Positions 47,591 to 55,697 of a DNA stretch of 57,718 bases are shown in pieces. Origin of the DNA: Methylobacterium bullatum (GTDB taxonomy: Bacteria > Pseudomonadota > Alphaproteobacteria > Rhizobiales > Beijerinckiaceae); assembly GCF_014845095.1 (NCBI RefSeq), contig NZ_NKUG01000047.1, positions 1-57,718 on the forward strand, read 5' to 3'. How positions within the stretch are numbered: the first letter of the stretch is position 1; every line of letters begins with the position of its first letter. The position numbers and the translations under genes are program-made. Below the pieces are notes generated by a model, which worked only from the letters and a program-made list of their open reading frames with translations, searched no databases and was not told where the DNA came from.

Positions 47591-49003
47591 ATGGCAAAGA
47601 CCGCCGATCAGGTCCTCAAGGACATCAAGGACAACGACGTCAAGTACGTCGATTTCCGCTTCACCGATCCCCGGGGCAAGTGGCAGCACGTCACGTTCGA
47701 CGTGTCCCTCGTCGATGAGGAAATCTTTGCCGAAGGCACGATGTTCGACGGCTCGTCGATCGCCGGCTGGAAGGCGATCAACGAATCCGACATGCTGCTG
47801 ATGCCCGACCCGGCGACCGCCTGCATGGACCCGTTCTTCTCGGCCTCCACCATGTCGATCGTCTGCGACGTGCTCGAGCCCTCGTCCGGCCTGCCGTATT
47901 CGCGCGATCCGCGCAGCACCGCCAAGCTCGCCGAGGCGTTCCTCAAGTCCACCGGCATCGGCGACACGATCTATGTCGGCCCCGAGGCCGAGTTCTTCGT
48001 GTTCGACGACGTGAAGTTCGGCTCCGACCCGTACCATACCGGCTTCCAGCTCGATTCGGTGGAACTGCCCACCAACGGCTTCACCGATTACGAGGGCGGC
48101 AACCTCGGCCACCGCGTCGCCACCAAGGGCGGCTATTTCCCGGTGCCGCCGCAGGATTCGGCGCAGGACATGCGCGGCGAGATGCTGGCCGCCATGCAGT
48201 CCATGGGCGTCAAGGTCGAGAAGCACCACCACGAGGTGGCGAGCGCCCAGCACGAGCTCGGCATGAAGTTCGACACGCTGACCCTGCTCGCCGACCATAT
48301 GCAGATCTACAAATACGCGATCCACAACGTGGCCCAGAGCTACGGCAAGACCGCGACCTTCATGCCCAAGCCCGTCTTCGGCGACAACGGCTCGGGCATG
48401 CACGTGCACCAGTCGATCTGGAAGGACGGCAAGCCGATCTTCGCCGGCGACAAGTATGCCGATCTCAGCCAGGAATGCCTCTGGTACATCGGCGGCATCA
48501 TCAAGCACGCCAAGGCGCTGAACGCCTTCACCAACCCGTCCACCAACTCCTACAAGCGCCTGGTGCCCGGCTACGAGGCCCCCGTGCTGCTGGCCTACTC
48601 GGCCCGCAACCGCTCGGCCTCCTGTCGTATTCCGTGGACGACGAACCCGAAGGCCAAGCGCGTCGAGGTCCGCTTCCCCGACCCGATGGCGAACCCCTAC
48701 CTCGCCTTCTCGGCCCTGCTGATGGCCGGCCTGGACGGCATCATCAACAAGATCGATCCGGGCCCGGCCATGGACAAGGATCTCTACGACCTGCCCCCGC
48801 GCGAGCTGAAGAAGATCCCCACCGTCTGCGGCAGCCTGCGTGAGGCGCTCACCAACCTCGACCGCGACCGCGCCTTCCTCAAGGCCGGCGGCGTGTTCTC
48901 GGACGACCAGATCGACTCCTTCATCGAACTGAAGATGACGGAAGTGATGCGCTACGAGATGACCCCGCATCCGGTCGAATTCACGATGTACTACTCGCTC
49001 TGA
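47591..49003 (+). CDS. glnA: Glutamine synthetase type I
   Basis: A 470-residue GSI. Segments include the N-terminal beta-grasp ([18 protein letters not shown]), the catalytic domain with [26 protein letters not shown] and [18 protein letters not shown], and the adenylylation region [14 protein letters not shown] with its tyrosine. It makes glutamine from glutamate and ammonia. The frame is open upstream to 47453, but ATG 47591 ([14 protein letters not shown]) is the conserved start with AGGAG upstream. The 253 bases between glnB and glnA probably hold a second promoter. A terminator follows the stop. Confidence 0.98.
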   Translation: MAKTADQVLKDIKDNDVKYVDFRFTDPRGKWQHVTFDVSLVDEEIFAEGTMFDGSSIAGWKAINESDMLLMPDPATACMDPFFSASTMSIVCDVLEPSSGLPYSRDPRSTAKLAEAFLKSTGIGDTIYVGPEAEFFVFDDVKFGSDPYHTGFQLDSVELPTNGFTDYEGGNLGHRVATKGGYFPVPPQDSAQDMRGEMLAAMQSMGVKVEKHHHEVASAQHELGMKFDTLTLLADHMQIYKYAIHNVAQSYGKTATFMPKPVFGDNGSGMHVHQSIWKDGKPIFAGDKYADLSQECLWYIGGIIKHAKALNAFTNPSTNSYKRLVPGYEAPVLLAYSARNRSASCRIPWTTNPKAKRVEVRFPDPMANPYLAFSALLMAGLDGIINKIDPGPAMDKDLYDLPPRELKKIPTVCGSLREALTNLDRDRAFLKAGGVFSDDQIDSFIELKMTEVMRYEMTPHPVEFTMYYSL

Positions 49004-49012
49004 GAGCAGGCC

Positions 49013-49037
49013 GGCCGGGCGCGCTCGCCCGGCCTTT
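49013..49037 (+). terminator. Intrinsic terminator after glnA
   Basis: A perfect 9-bp stem GGCCGGGCG/CGCCCGGCC (49013-49021 and 49026-49034) has a CGCT loop and is followed by TTT, nine bases after the glnA stop. The U-tract is short. Confidence 0.75.
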
Positions 49038-49113
49038 CGGACAATGCGCGACGCCGGGGCCTCGACAGGGGCTCCGGCGTTTCGCGTCTCAGCGCCCCTG
49101 TTTCGTGATCAAG

Positions 49114-49151
49114 ATCAAGCTATTATTCCCTTATAGGTATAATAGCTTGAT
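49114..49151. promoter_or_regulatory. AT-rich 13-bp inverted repeat with a TATAAT box upstream of the toxin locus
   Basis: ATCAAGCTATTAT (49114-49126) and its exact inverse ATAATAGCTTGAT (49139-49151) flank a 12-base spacer. A TATAAT (49138-49143) overlaps the right arm, 24 bases before the ATG at 49168. The local AT content contrasts with the GC-rich surroundings. It looks like a promoter overlapped by an operator. No convincing -35 box is seen. Confidence 0.6.
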
Positions 49152-49167
49152 CTAGGGGGTGAATCCG

Positions 49168-49269
49168 ATGTCGTCGAGCGCAACGGCCCTTCTGCGGGCG
49201 AGATGGCTGATCACGTCGTGCCGTGTTCAGGTCGCGTTTCAGCGGTTGCGTCTGTCGCTCCGTGCGTAG
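49168..49269 (+). pseudogene. 5' part of the toxin gene ended by an in-frame amber codon
   Basis: An ATG with a strong GGGGGTG ribosome-binding site six bases upstream opens a frame of 33 codons (MSSSATALLRARWLITSCRV and so on) that ends in TAG at 49267-49269. The same frame continues after the TAG as HADQPR and then the VPAGHPDGGQWTDGG linker of the toxin gene. Similar N-termini precede this linker in other Methylobacterium proteins, from memory. The most economical reading is a single ancestral gene interrupted by a nonsense mutation. Confidence 0.6.
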
Positions 49270-49287
49270 CACGCCGATCAACCCCGC

Positions 49288-49821
49288 GTGCCGGCCGGAC
49301 ATCCGGACGGCGGCCAATGGACGGACGGCGGTGCGGGCGACGGATATGATTCCGGTGACGATGCGCGGATCGTCTACGTCTCGGATGACCTCAACCGTCG
49401 GTACACGGTCGAGATCTCCGAAGAAGAGGTGCGCGGCGGCCATACGCTTCGCGAGCATGTCGGTAAAACAGATGCACAACTGCTAGCTCGCATCCAGGCC
49501 AGCAAACGAACATTCCCCGTTGTAACCTACGGCTTGCGGCGAGATGGTTCTTTCGAATCCATTGAGACTGCGAACGATCTCGTCAATCGCACCTTGGAAC
49601 AGAATGCTTCGGAGGTTGACGACGTCGCGACCGGTAAAAGGGACGATGCATTCATAAAATCCCGCTTCGGATACAGAACCGGGCGGGAAGCCTATACGGC
49701 GGGGCAGCTCGAGCCGTATCTGCGTACGACCTACGGTGTCGGAATGTATATCGTTCACGATCCGGGCAGTCCCCGCGGATATCGCATCCATACTGCTTAT
49801 CCGCGAAACGACGGAGATTGA
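49288..49821 (+). CDS. RNase A-like (CdiA-CT type) toxin domain protein
   Basis: From GTG 49288 the product is 177 residues; the frame is open back to the amber codon at 49267. It starts with the VPAGHPDGGQWTDGG linker found before C-terminal toxin or phage-type modules. The domain begins GGHTLREHVGKTDAQLLARI (His52, His57, Lys60), continues with ANDLVNRTLEQNASEVD, and ends YRIHTAYPRNDGD, matching the bacterial CdiA-CT RNase A family with its GGHT..HVG(K)T motif and final TAYP. The stop is one base before the immunity gene. No ribosome-binding site precedes the GTG, so expression of an intact toxin is doubtful. Confidence 0.72.
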   Translation: MPAGHPDGGQWTDGGAGDGYDSGDDARIVYVSDDLNRRYTVEISEEEVRGGHTLREHVGKTDAQLLARIQASKRTFPVVTYGLRRDGSFESIETANDLVNRTLEQNASEVDDVATGKRDDAFIKSRFGYRTGREAYTAGQLEPYLRTTYGVGMYIVHDPGSPRGYRIHTAYPRNDGD

Positions 49822-49822
49822 C

Positions 49823-50095
49823 ATGCAGGCCTCCCCGGAATTTCTGACCTTTGCACGCTGGTACATACAGGACATCGATCGCATCGCGCCGACGCTTGAG
49901 GAGATGTACGACTTCGGTCTCAGACGTTTTCAAGGCGAGGAGCGCGTCCGGCTGCGGCAATTCATCGACCGTGCCCTCCGCGAGGCGTCCGACGCGACGT
50001 TGGAGCAACTTTGGAACAAGACGGAAGCCGACATCTACTTCCCCACCGCGCAGGATCTGCGCGCATTCCTGACCGGCGCCCGCGACCGGCTCTGA
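49823..50095 (+). CDS. CdiI-like immunity protein, copy 1
   Basis: A 90-residue helical protein with LRQFIDRALREASD and TEADIYFPTAQDLRAFL. A GGAG ribosome-binding site lies in the last codons of the toxin gene and the ATG follows its stop by one base, the usual toxin-immunity arrangement. Small all-helical proteins with a YDFxLxxF...ERxxLRxFIDxAL pattern accompany RNase A-type CdiA-CT toxins. The call is from context and pattern. About 70 of 90 residues are identical to copy 2. Confidence 0.75.
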   Translation: MQASPEFLTFARWYIQDIDRIAPTLEEMYDFGLRRFQGEERVRLRQFIDRALREASDATLEQLWNKTEADIYFPTAQDLRAFLTGARDRL

Positions 50096-50234
50096 GCGCA
50101 TTGTTCGCGCTTCGCGGACGTGATCGAGACCGGAGGCGCTAGCCCGCCCGGTCGTGCAATTGCCAAAACGGGCGATGGAGGATCTCAGGGAGCAGCGATG
50201 TCACCGACACACCGGCGCAACGACGGAGATTGAC

Positions 50235-50507
50235 ATGCAGGCGTCCCCGGAATTCCTGGCCTTCGGCCGTTGGTTCATGCTGGACATCGGTGGCGGCGCG
50301 CCGACGCTCGACGAGATGTACGATTTCGTTCTCAACCTCTTCCGCGGCGAGGAGCGCGTCCGCCTGCGGCAATTCATCGACCGCGCCCTCCTCGAAGCCT
50401 CCGACGAGACGCTGAAGCAGCTGTGGAAGGAGACGGACGCCGACATCTACTTCCCCACCGCGCAGGACCTGCGCGCATTCCTGACCAGCGCCCGCGACCG
50501 GCTCTGA
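50235..50507 (+). CDS. CdiI-like immunity protein, copy 2 (tandem duplicate)
   Basis: A 90-residue paralogue of the gene at 49823. The duplication also carried the last bases of the toxin gene: AACGACGGAGATTGAC stands before both ATGs, so copy 2 has an identical ribosome-binding site but no toxin in front. The 139-base spacer has no other gene. Most differences cluster at residues 9-34, while the C-terminal half is nearly unchanged. It may protect against a different allele of the toxin. Confidence 0.75.
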   Translation: MQASPEFLAFGRWFMLDIGGGAPTLDEMYDFVLNLFRGEERVRLRQFIDRALLEASDETLKQLWKETDADIYFPTAQDLRAFLTSARDRL

Positions 50508-50652
50508 ACGCCGTTTCGTTCGCCCTGCGCGACGCCGATCCAAATCGGCCGCCGATATTCACCCATCTGGCGGGCACCTCGGGTCCCCTCTCCTGGAAGG
50601 AGAGGAAGCCCGTCGCGCCTCATGTCGAACCCCGGTTGGATAGAGCGAGTAG

Positions 50653-50676
50653 CCCACAAGGGGGAGAGGGACGCGC
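50653..50676. repeat. 24-bp repeat shared in inverted orientation with 57598-57621
   Basis: CCCACAAGGGGGAGAGGGAC plus CGC here is the exact inverse of the bases at 57598-57621 after mxaF. Just before it, at about 50588-50607, a CCTCTCCT/GGAGAGG hairpin stands. The family looks like a dispersed intergenic repeat of the CTCTCCCCCTTGTGGGGAGAG type. It lies between immunity copy 2 and the arginase stop. Confidence 0.75.
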
Positions 50677-50711
50677 TCCGCCTGTCCGAGGAGTGGTGTG
50701 AACCCCGTCGG

Positions 50712-51641
50712 TCAAAAACTCCGCGTCGGCCGGTCGAGGACGCTGCGTCCCATCAGGCTGGCGGCGAGATCCGTCATCAGGATCGCGGTGCGGCCGCGCT
50801 CGTCGAGGAAGGGGTTGAGCTCCACGAGGTCGAGGCTGCGGACGAGGCCGCTGTCGTGCAGCATCTCCATGGCGAGATGCGCCTCGCGGAAGGTCGCCCC
50901 GCCCGGAACCGTGGTGCCGACGCCCGGCGCGATGCCGGGATCGAGAAAATCCACGTCGAGGCTCACATGCAGCCATCCGCCGGCGGCGGCCACCCGTTCG
51001 AGGAAGGCTTTGAGCAGGATGCCGATGCCGAACTCGTCGATGGCGCGCATGTCGTGCACGGTGATCCCGGCCTCGCGGATCGTCCGCCGCTCCGCCGGAT
51101 CGACGCTGCGCAGGCCGATCGTGCAGACGTTGCGCGGTTTCACCGGCGCCACGGGCGGCGGCAGGTAGGGGCCGAACCCCTTGAGGCCGAGAGCATAGGC
51201 CATGGGCACGCCGTGGAGATTGCCGCTCGTCGTCGTCTCCAGGGTGTGGAGATCGGGATGCGCGTCGAGCCAGAGCACGTGCAACTCGCTTCCCTCCTCG
51301 GCCGCCCGCCGGCTCATGCCCGAGATCGTACCGGCCGAGAGGCTGTGATCGCCGCCGAGGAAGATCGGCAGGCCCTCGCCCCCGGCCCGATAGGCGGCCT
51401 CGCTGAGCGCCGACGTCCAGCGCGCGAAGTCGGAGAGGTTGGTCACGCTCGGATTGGGATGGGCGACGGCCTCGCCGGGGGGAGGGGCGATGTTCCCGCG
51501 ATCCTCCACCACCAGGCCGAGGGCGGTGAGGGCGCCGCACAAACCGGCGGCCCGGTAGGCGCTCGGGCCCATGTCGCAGCCCAGCCGGCTCGTCCCCTCC
51601 TGGACCGGCACGCCGATGAGGATGCAGCGTTTCTCGTCCAT
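50712..51641 (-). CDS. rocF: Arginase
   Basis: A 309-residue ureohydrolase. Manganese-ligand motifs are FLGGDHSLSAG, WLDAHPDLHT and SLDVDFLDPGIAPGVGTTVP, with LDLVELNP near the end. The SRLGCDMGPSAYRAAGL N-terminal segment and the lack of agmatinase-specific features favour arginase. ATG 51641 has GGAG upstream; the frame is open to 51707. It is divergent from an amino-acid permease, which suggests arginine use as a nitrogen source (inference). Confidence 0.88.
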   Translation of the reverse strand: MDEKRCILIGVPVQEGTSRLGCDMGPSAYRAAGLCGALTALGLVVEDRGNIAPPPGEAVAHPNPSVTNLSDFARWTSALSEAAYRAGGEGLPIFLGGDHSLSAGTISGMSRRAAEEGSELHVLWLDAHPDLHTLETTTSGNLHGVPMAYALGLKGFGPYLPPPVAPVKPRNVCTIGLRSVDPAERRTIREAGITVHDMRAIDEFGIGILLKAFLERVAAAGGWLHVSLDVDFLDPGIAPGVGTTVPGGATFREAHLAMEMLHDSGLVRSLDLVELNPFLDERGRTAILMTDLAASLMGRSVLDRPTRSF

Positions 51642-51850
51642 GGGTTCATTCTCCGGTCCGCCGACAGCATAGGGGCCGCGCACGACACTCGTGTGAGGAG
51701 GGGTCACGGTCGCGTGGCAGGATCGGGACCAGTCTCGGCATCCGTTCGATCACGCCCTCGGAGTCGTGGGAGGCGGCATGGCGCTTGCTGCCGTTAGCAA
51801 AGAAACAAGATCGGCACCCCTCGTCCCGGTCGCTGTGAGGTCGTGTAGCG

Positions 51851-53287
51851 ATGGGGTCGGTGATCGGATCGGACGAGGGACGAAGCGACTGGCGCCGGGC
51901 GGTGCTGCGGCGGAAACCCGTCTCGCCCACGGCACAGGATACCGACGCGGGAGCCCGGCCCCTCGAACGCTCCATCGGCCTGTTCCGCCTCGTCATGCTC
52001 GGGGTCGGCGCCACGGTGGGCACCGGCATCTTCGTGATCCTGAGCGCGGCGGTGCCCGAGGCCGGCCCCGGCATCCTGGTCTCGTTCGTGCTGGCCGCCG
52101 TCACGGCGGGACTCACGGCGCTCTGCTACGCGGAACTGGCCTCGGCGCTTCCGCTCTCGGGCTCGTCCTATTCCTATGCCTATGCGACGCTGGGCGAACT
52201 CGCGGCCTTCCTCGTCGGGGCCTGCCTCCTCCTCGAATACGCGGTCGCCGCCTCCGCCATCGCCGTCGGATGGGGCCAGTATCTCAACGAGGTCTTCGGT
52301 GCGCTCATCGGCTGGACCATGCCGGATGCCATCAGCCAGCCCCCCGGCCGGGGCGGCTACGTCAACCTGCCGGCCATCGTCCTCATCAGCCTGTGCACCC
52401 TGCTGCTCCTGCGGGGTGCCGCCGAATCCACCGCGATCAACGCGGTTCTCGTGGTCCTGAAGCTCGCCGTGCTGGTGTTCTTCGCCGTCGTCGCCCTCAC
52501 GGCGTTCCGGCCTGCGAACCTCACGCCCTTCGCGCCGCTGGGGCTTGCCGGCATCGGCACCGCCGCCTCGACGATCTTCTTCTCCTATATCGGCCTCGAT
52601 ACGATCTCCACGGCGAGCGAGGAGGTGCGCGACCCGGCCCGCACGCTGCCCCTGGGCATCCTCCTCTCCCTGGTCATCGTCACCGCGATCTACCTCCTCG
52701 TCGCCCTCGCGGGGATCGGAGCCCAGCCCTGGACGCACTTTGCCGGGCAGGATGCCGGGCTGGCGGTGATCCTGCGCAATGTTACCGGGACGGCCTGGCC
52801 GGCCCTCGTCCTGTCGATCGGGGCGGTGGCCTCCATCTTCTCCGTGACCCTGGTGACGATGTACGGCCAGACCCGCATCCTCTTCGCCATGAGCCGGGAC
52901 GGGCTGCTGCCGACGCTGTTCCAGCGGGTGGACCGGCGGACCCGAAGCCCGAACGCCAACACGCTGGTGGTGGCGCTCTTCGTCGCCGCGCTGGCGGCCC
53001 TCGTCCCCCTCGACGTGCTCGCCAACCTCACCAGCATGGGCACCCTCGTGGCCTTTTCGGCGGTCTCCCTCGGCGTCGTCATCCTGCGCCGAACGCGGCC
53101 CGACCTGCCGCGGGGATTTCGCGTGCCGTTCTACCCCCTCGTGCCCCTCGCGAGCCTCGCCTGCTGCCTCGCGCTCATCGCGGCGCTGCCACGGGACACC
53201 TACCTGCTCTTCGCGATCTGGATCGGCGCCGCCCTGGTGATCTATGCCGCCTATTCCCAGCGTCATTCGCGATTGGCTCGGGGCTGA
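51851..53287 (+). CDS. APC family amino-acid permease
   Basis: A 478-residue, 12-helix transporter. TM1 has the unwound GVGATVGTGIFV glycine motif for substrate alpha-carboxylate binding, and the LIGLDTIS-type segment YIGLDTISTASEEVRDPARTLP matches the cationic amino-acid transporter subgroup. The stretch RILFAMSRDGLLPTLFQRVD is typical of APC loop 8. It is divergent from arginase across about 210 bases, so arginine or ornithine is a reasonable guess for the substrate. Confidence 0.87.
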   Translation: MGSVIGSDEGRSDWRRAVLRRKPVSPTAQDTDAGARPLERSIGLFRLVMLGVGATVGTGIFVILSAAVPEAGPGILVSFVLAAVTAGLTALCYAELASALPLSGSSYSYAYATLGELAAFLVGACLLLEYAVAASAIAVGWGQYLNEVFGALIGWTMPDAISQPPGRGGYVNLPAIVLISLCTLLLLRGAAESTAINAVLVVLKLAVLVFFAVVALTAFRPANLTPFAPLGLAGIGTAASTIFFSYIGLDTISTASEEVRDPARTLPLGILLSLVIVTAIYLLVALAGIGAQPWTHFAGQDAGLAVILRNVTGTAWPALVLSIGAVASIFSVTLVTMYGQTRILFAMSRDGLLPTLFQRVDRRTRSPNANTLVVALFVAALAALVPLDVLANLTSMGTLVAFSAVSLGVVILRRTRPDLPRGFRVPFYPLVPLASLACCLALIAALPRDTYLLFAIWIGAALVIYAAYSQRHSRLARG

Positions 53288-53397
53288 GGAGGCGCGGACG
53301 ATTGTTTCGCCCTATAGGTTGGGCCGTCAGGCCTTGCGCCGCCGCGCCGCAGCTTACAGGTGATGGCAGCTGTTCCTCGAGCGGATCGAACGCGCCG

Positions 53398-53658
53398 ATG
53401 CCCCGATTTTTCTTTCACACCCATATCGGCCGGGAGGTCATCGCCGATCCCACCGGCACCGAATTGCGGGATGCCGACCATGCCTGGGAGGTCGCCCGCG
53501 ACACGATCCAGGCGACGATGGCCGAATCGGAGGCCCAGGCCCGCCTGATGGGAGCCATCCTGGTGGTCACCGACGAAGCCGGGGAAACGGTTCTCGAATT
53601 CCCGTTCTCCGAAGTCGTCACCCTCGCGCCGGAGGAGCCGGCGCCGACCGTGCACTGA
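53398..53658 (+). CDS. DUF6894 family small protein
   Basis: An 86-residue protein with the MPRFFFHTHIGREVIADPTG start, the GTELRDADHAWEVARDT centre and an AGETVLEFPFSEVV end. The MPRxFFH...DxxGTEL pattern is the DUF6894 hallmark, very common in Rhizobiales. No function is known. The frame is open far upstream in the shadow of the permease gene; ATG 53398 is the conserved start. Its TGA stop is directly followed by MITE copy D. Confidence 0.85.
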   Translation: MPRFFFHTHIGREVIADPTGTELRDADHAWEVARDTIQATMAESEAQARLMGAILVVTDEAGETVLEFPFSEVVTLAPEEPAPTVH

Positions 53659-53849
53659 GCGCCGGTTTAATCGGATGCTCATGCCGGAGCCGATCATCCC
53701 AGCGGACCACCTCATCCTGAGGTGCCCGCGTCAGCGGGCCTCGAAGGAGCCCTCCAGACGCCACAGCGATCCCTGGAAGCCTCCTTCGAGGCCGCTTCGC
53801 GGCACCTCAGGATGAGGTAAAGCCCTGGAAAAACGACGGACTCAGGCGG
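53659..53849. repeat. MITE-like element, copy D (191 bp)
   Basis: The left end follows the TGA stop of DUF6894 (53656-53658) and a TGA also stands just outside the right end (53850-53852), giving a 3-bp direct repeat of TNA type. The terminal arms are more diverged than in B and C, but the spacing between inner landmarks (GGAAAAAC to the end) is the same 15 bases as in copy C. The core palindrome is intact and close to a perfect hairpin. Confidence 0.75.
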
Positions 53850-53866
53850 TGAGACGCCCCCGCGCC

Positions 53867-54769
53867 TCACCGGGTCTTCGCGGCCTCGCCCTCCGCCGTC
53901 ACGGCCTGCCGGATCGCCGCCAGGAGGGCGCCTTCGAACAGCAGGGCGGAGCCGTAATGGAACTCGAGGTCGAAGGGGCGGCGCGAATTCATCGAGAGCG
54001 AGGCGCTCTGCATCGCCACGAGACGGCCCGACAGGTCGAACAGGCCGGAGCCCGAGCCGCCGAACCCGTCGTTGCAATTGTGCCGGGCGCGGCGGATGTC
54101 GTCCTCCGTCGGCGGATCGATCTGGTGGATCGCGCAGGTCTCGGTGCTGCTCGGCCCACGATAATTCTCGTGCCCGCCGGGTGAGACCATCACCACCGGG
54201 ATCTCCGCGATGCCGGTGGCGAGGGTCGGAGCGTCGGGGACCGGCTGCGGCGGCGCGCCGACCACCGCCTCGGTGAGATCGAGCAGGGCCCAATCGTCGG
54301 TGATGTGCAGGGCCTTGGCGTCGGGCGCCGCACCGAGGCGCAGGCTCGCCGGCACGAAGCCGTAATTCCGCCCGCCGATCTGGAAGAAGCAATCCTCCAC
54401 CTCCCGCGTCACCTCCATGCGGCGGTTGCGGAAATTGTGCGCGTTCATCACCACGAGACGCGGCGACCCCACGAGCCAGGCCGCCGCCGCCTTCTGGGGG
54501 ATGCCGTCCGGCCGGCGATGGCAGAAGAGGACGCCCGCGCCGGGATAGCGTGTGATGTCGGCGCCGGTCAGGTCGCGGCGCCCGTCATGCGGATAGAGAG
54601 CGGCCATGCGCCCTTCCTCCGCCGACGCCGCCCCCGCCACCATGAGCGCGAGGCCGGCCAGGGCCGCTCCGGGTGTCAGGCGGAACCGGGCACGGTGCCT
54701 CCGGCGGATCGAGCTGTCGGCTGCGACATGGGTCATCTGCGATGTGAACCGATGCTGATGCTGCGCCAT
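53867..54769 (-). CDS. Trypsin-like serine protease, secreted
   Basis: About 300 residues. A basic N-terminus is followed by a hydrophobic signal ending near AGAASAEE. The chymotrypsin-fold triad can be placed as His in VVMNAHNF, Asp in TDDWALLDL and Ser in GFGGSGSGLFDLSGRLV (GxSGS). Cysteines in LFCHRRPD, VEDCFF and TCAIHQ could form disulfides. ATG 54769 and ATG 54736 are both possible starts; the frame runs to 54880. It may be periplasmic or secreted. The substrate is unknown. Confidence 0.75.
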   Translation of the reverse strand: MAQHQHRFTSQMTHVAADSSIRRRHRARFRLTPGAALAGLALMVAGAASAEEGRMAALYPHDGRRDLTGADITRYPGAGVLFCHRRPDGIPQKAAAAWLVGSPRLVVMNAHNFRNRRMEVTREVEDCFFQIGGRNYGFVPASLRLGAAPDAKALHITDDWALLDLTEAVVGAPPQPVPDAPTLATGIAEIPVVMVSPGGHENYRGPSSTETCAIHQIDPPTEDDIRRARHNCNDGFGGSGSGLFDLSGRLVAMQSASLSMNSRRPFDLEFHYGSALLFEGALLAAIRQAVTAEGEAAKTR

Positions 54770-54846
54770 CGCCGCTCGATCCGGGGAGGAGGGCGGTTCG
54801 GAATCCGTGGCCTCGCGCCTTGAACACGGGCCTGCGCCAAGGCCGC

Positions 54847-55149
54847 CTATTCCGGCGGGTCCTTCTTCACGGACACGCACATCTTCACCGCCGATTCCAG
54901 CTTGATCTCGCCCGGATTGCCGATGTTCGCGGTCTCTTCCAGGCAGCGGATGAAGTAGTTCTTGTCGAGCTCGGCGTTGAGGCTGGAGAAGGCCTTGCCC
55001 ATGCGCGTGGCGAAATCGATCTTCTCGTCCGTGGAGGCACGGGGCCAGCGCGACACCTTGTCATCCATGGTCAACCGTGCCGCATTGGCAATGGATGGCA
55101 GGACAATCAGGCAAATCACCAGCGCAGTTGTTCTTCTGATCATCGGCAT
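54847..55149 (-). CDS. Small secreted protein of unknown function
   Basis: A 100-residue protein with a Sec signal peptide (TTALVICLIVLPSIANA). The mature part has DKVSRWPRASTDEKIDFATR and two cysteines (RCLEET and KMCVSV) likely to form a disulfide. Met3 (55143) is an alternative start. The frame is open upstream, but the signal peptide fixes the start. It lies upstream of the protease on the same strand, 77 bases before its start. I do not recognise the family. Confidence 0.65.
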   Translation of the reverse strand: MPMIRRTTALVICLIVLPSIANAARLTMDDKVSRWPRASTDEKIDFATRMGKAFSSLNAELDKNYFIRCLEETANIGNPGEIKLESAVKMCVSVKKDPPE

Positions 55150-55697
55150 GTCTCGTTTTTGTTTCCTACCCGGGCTTAGTTTAGCGCCGGTCCACATTGA
55201 GTAAAGCGTGGGTTCGAGGGCACAGGACGCTTTTCCTGACGCGGAACGGTGCAAAAATCTTGCGCATTATGACCGCCGGGCCTCTGCGCGCAGGCATGAT
55301 GCCCTGCCGGACGCCGGATCGCCCCATCGCGCGGATCGCCATCGCCGAGCCGGCTAAGCCCTTCGACCCGCAGGGAAAGACCGGCCCCGCCCGCATGTGG
55401 CGCATCGACGGATGCCTTCCGGATCGACCCGGAACAGCTGCACAAAGGTATGGTTCAAGTTGCCAAATCGTCCTGTAAAAAAAGGTTGAAGTGGCTAAAG
55501 ACATCAGGCAAAGCAAATGATTATATAGCTAGCCGATGGATCAGTAATAAGTCTTTTATAAGAGCGGCCAGCGTTAGGTTATTCTTATAAATACGTTCAT
55601 AACATTGATCGACTGACTGTTTGCTGAACCGGCGAAAGCAATGGCTGCGGCCGATCCCCTGGGGTCGAGCACGCGGCAGAAGGGCAGGAGACGCAGA
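55150..55697. promoter_or_regulatory. mxaF: AT-rich upstream region of mxaF
   Basis: A 548-base region without a credible gene. From about 55455 on it is markedly AT-rich compared with its surroundings. Two TTATAA sequences (55556-55561 and 55585-55590) stand about 110 to 140 bases before the mxaF ATG. The mxaF promoter of M. extorquens is known to be strong and regulated by methanol two-component systems; I could not place the -35/-10 boxes with confidence. A 93-codon frame at 55197 looks spurious. Confidence 0.5.

Noticed and set aside
55197..55478. A 93-codon plus-strand frame upstream of mxaF
   Set aside because: The composition is unlike a protein family and there is no ribosome-binding site; it lies in the probable regulatory region.
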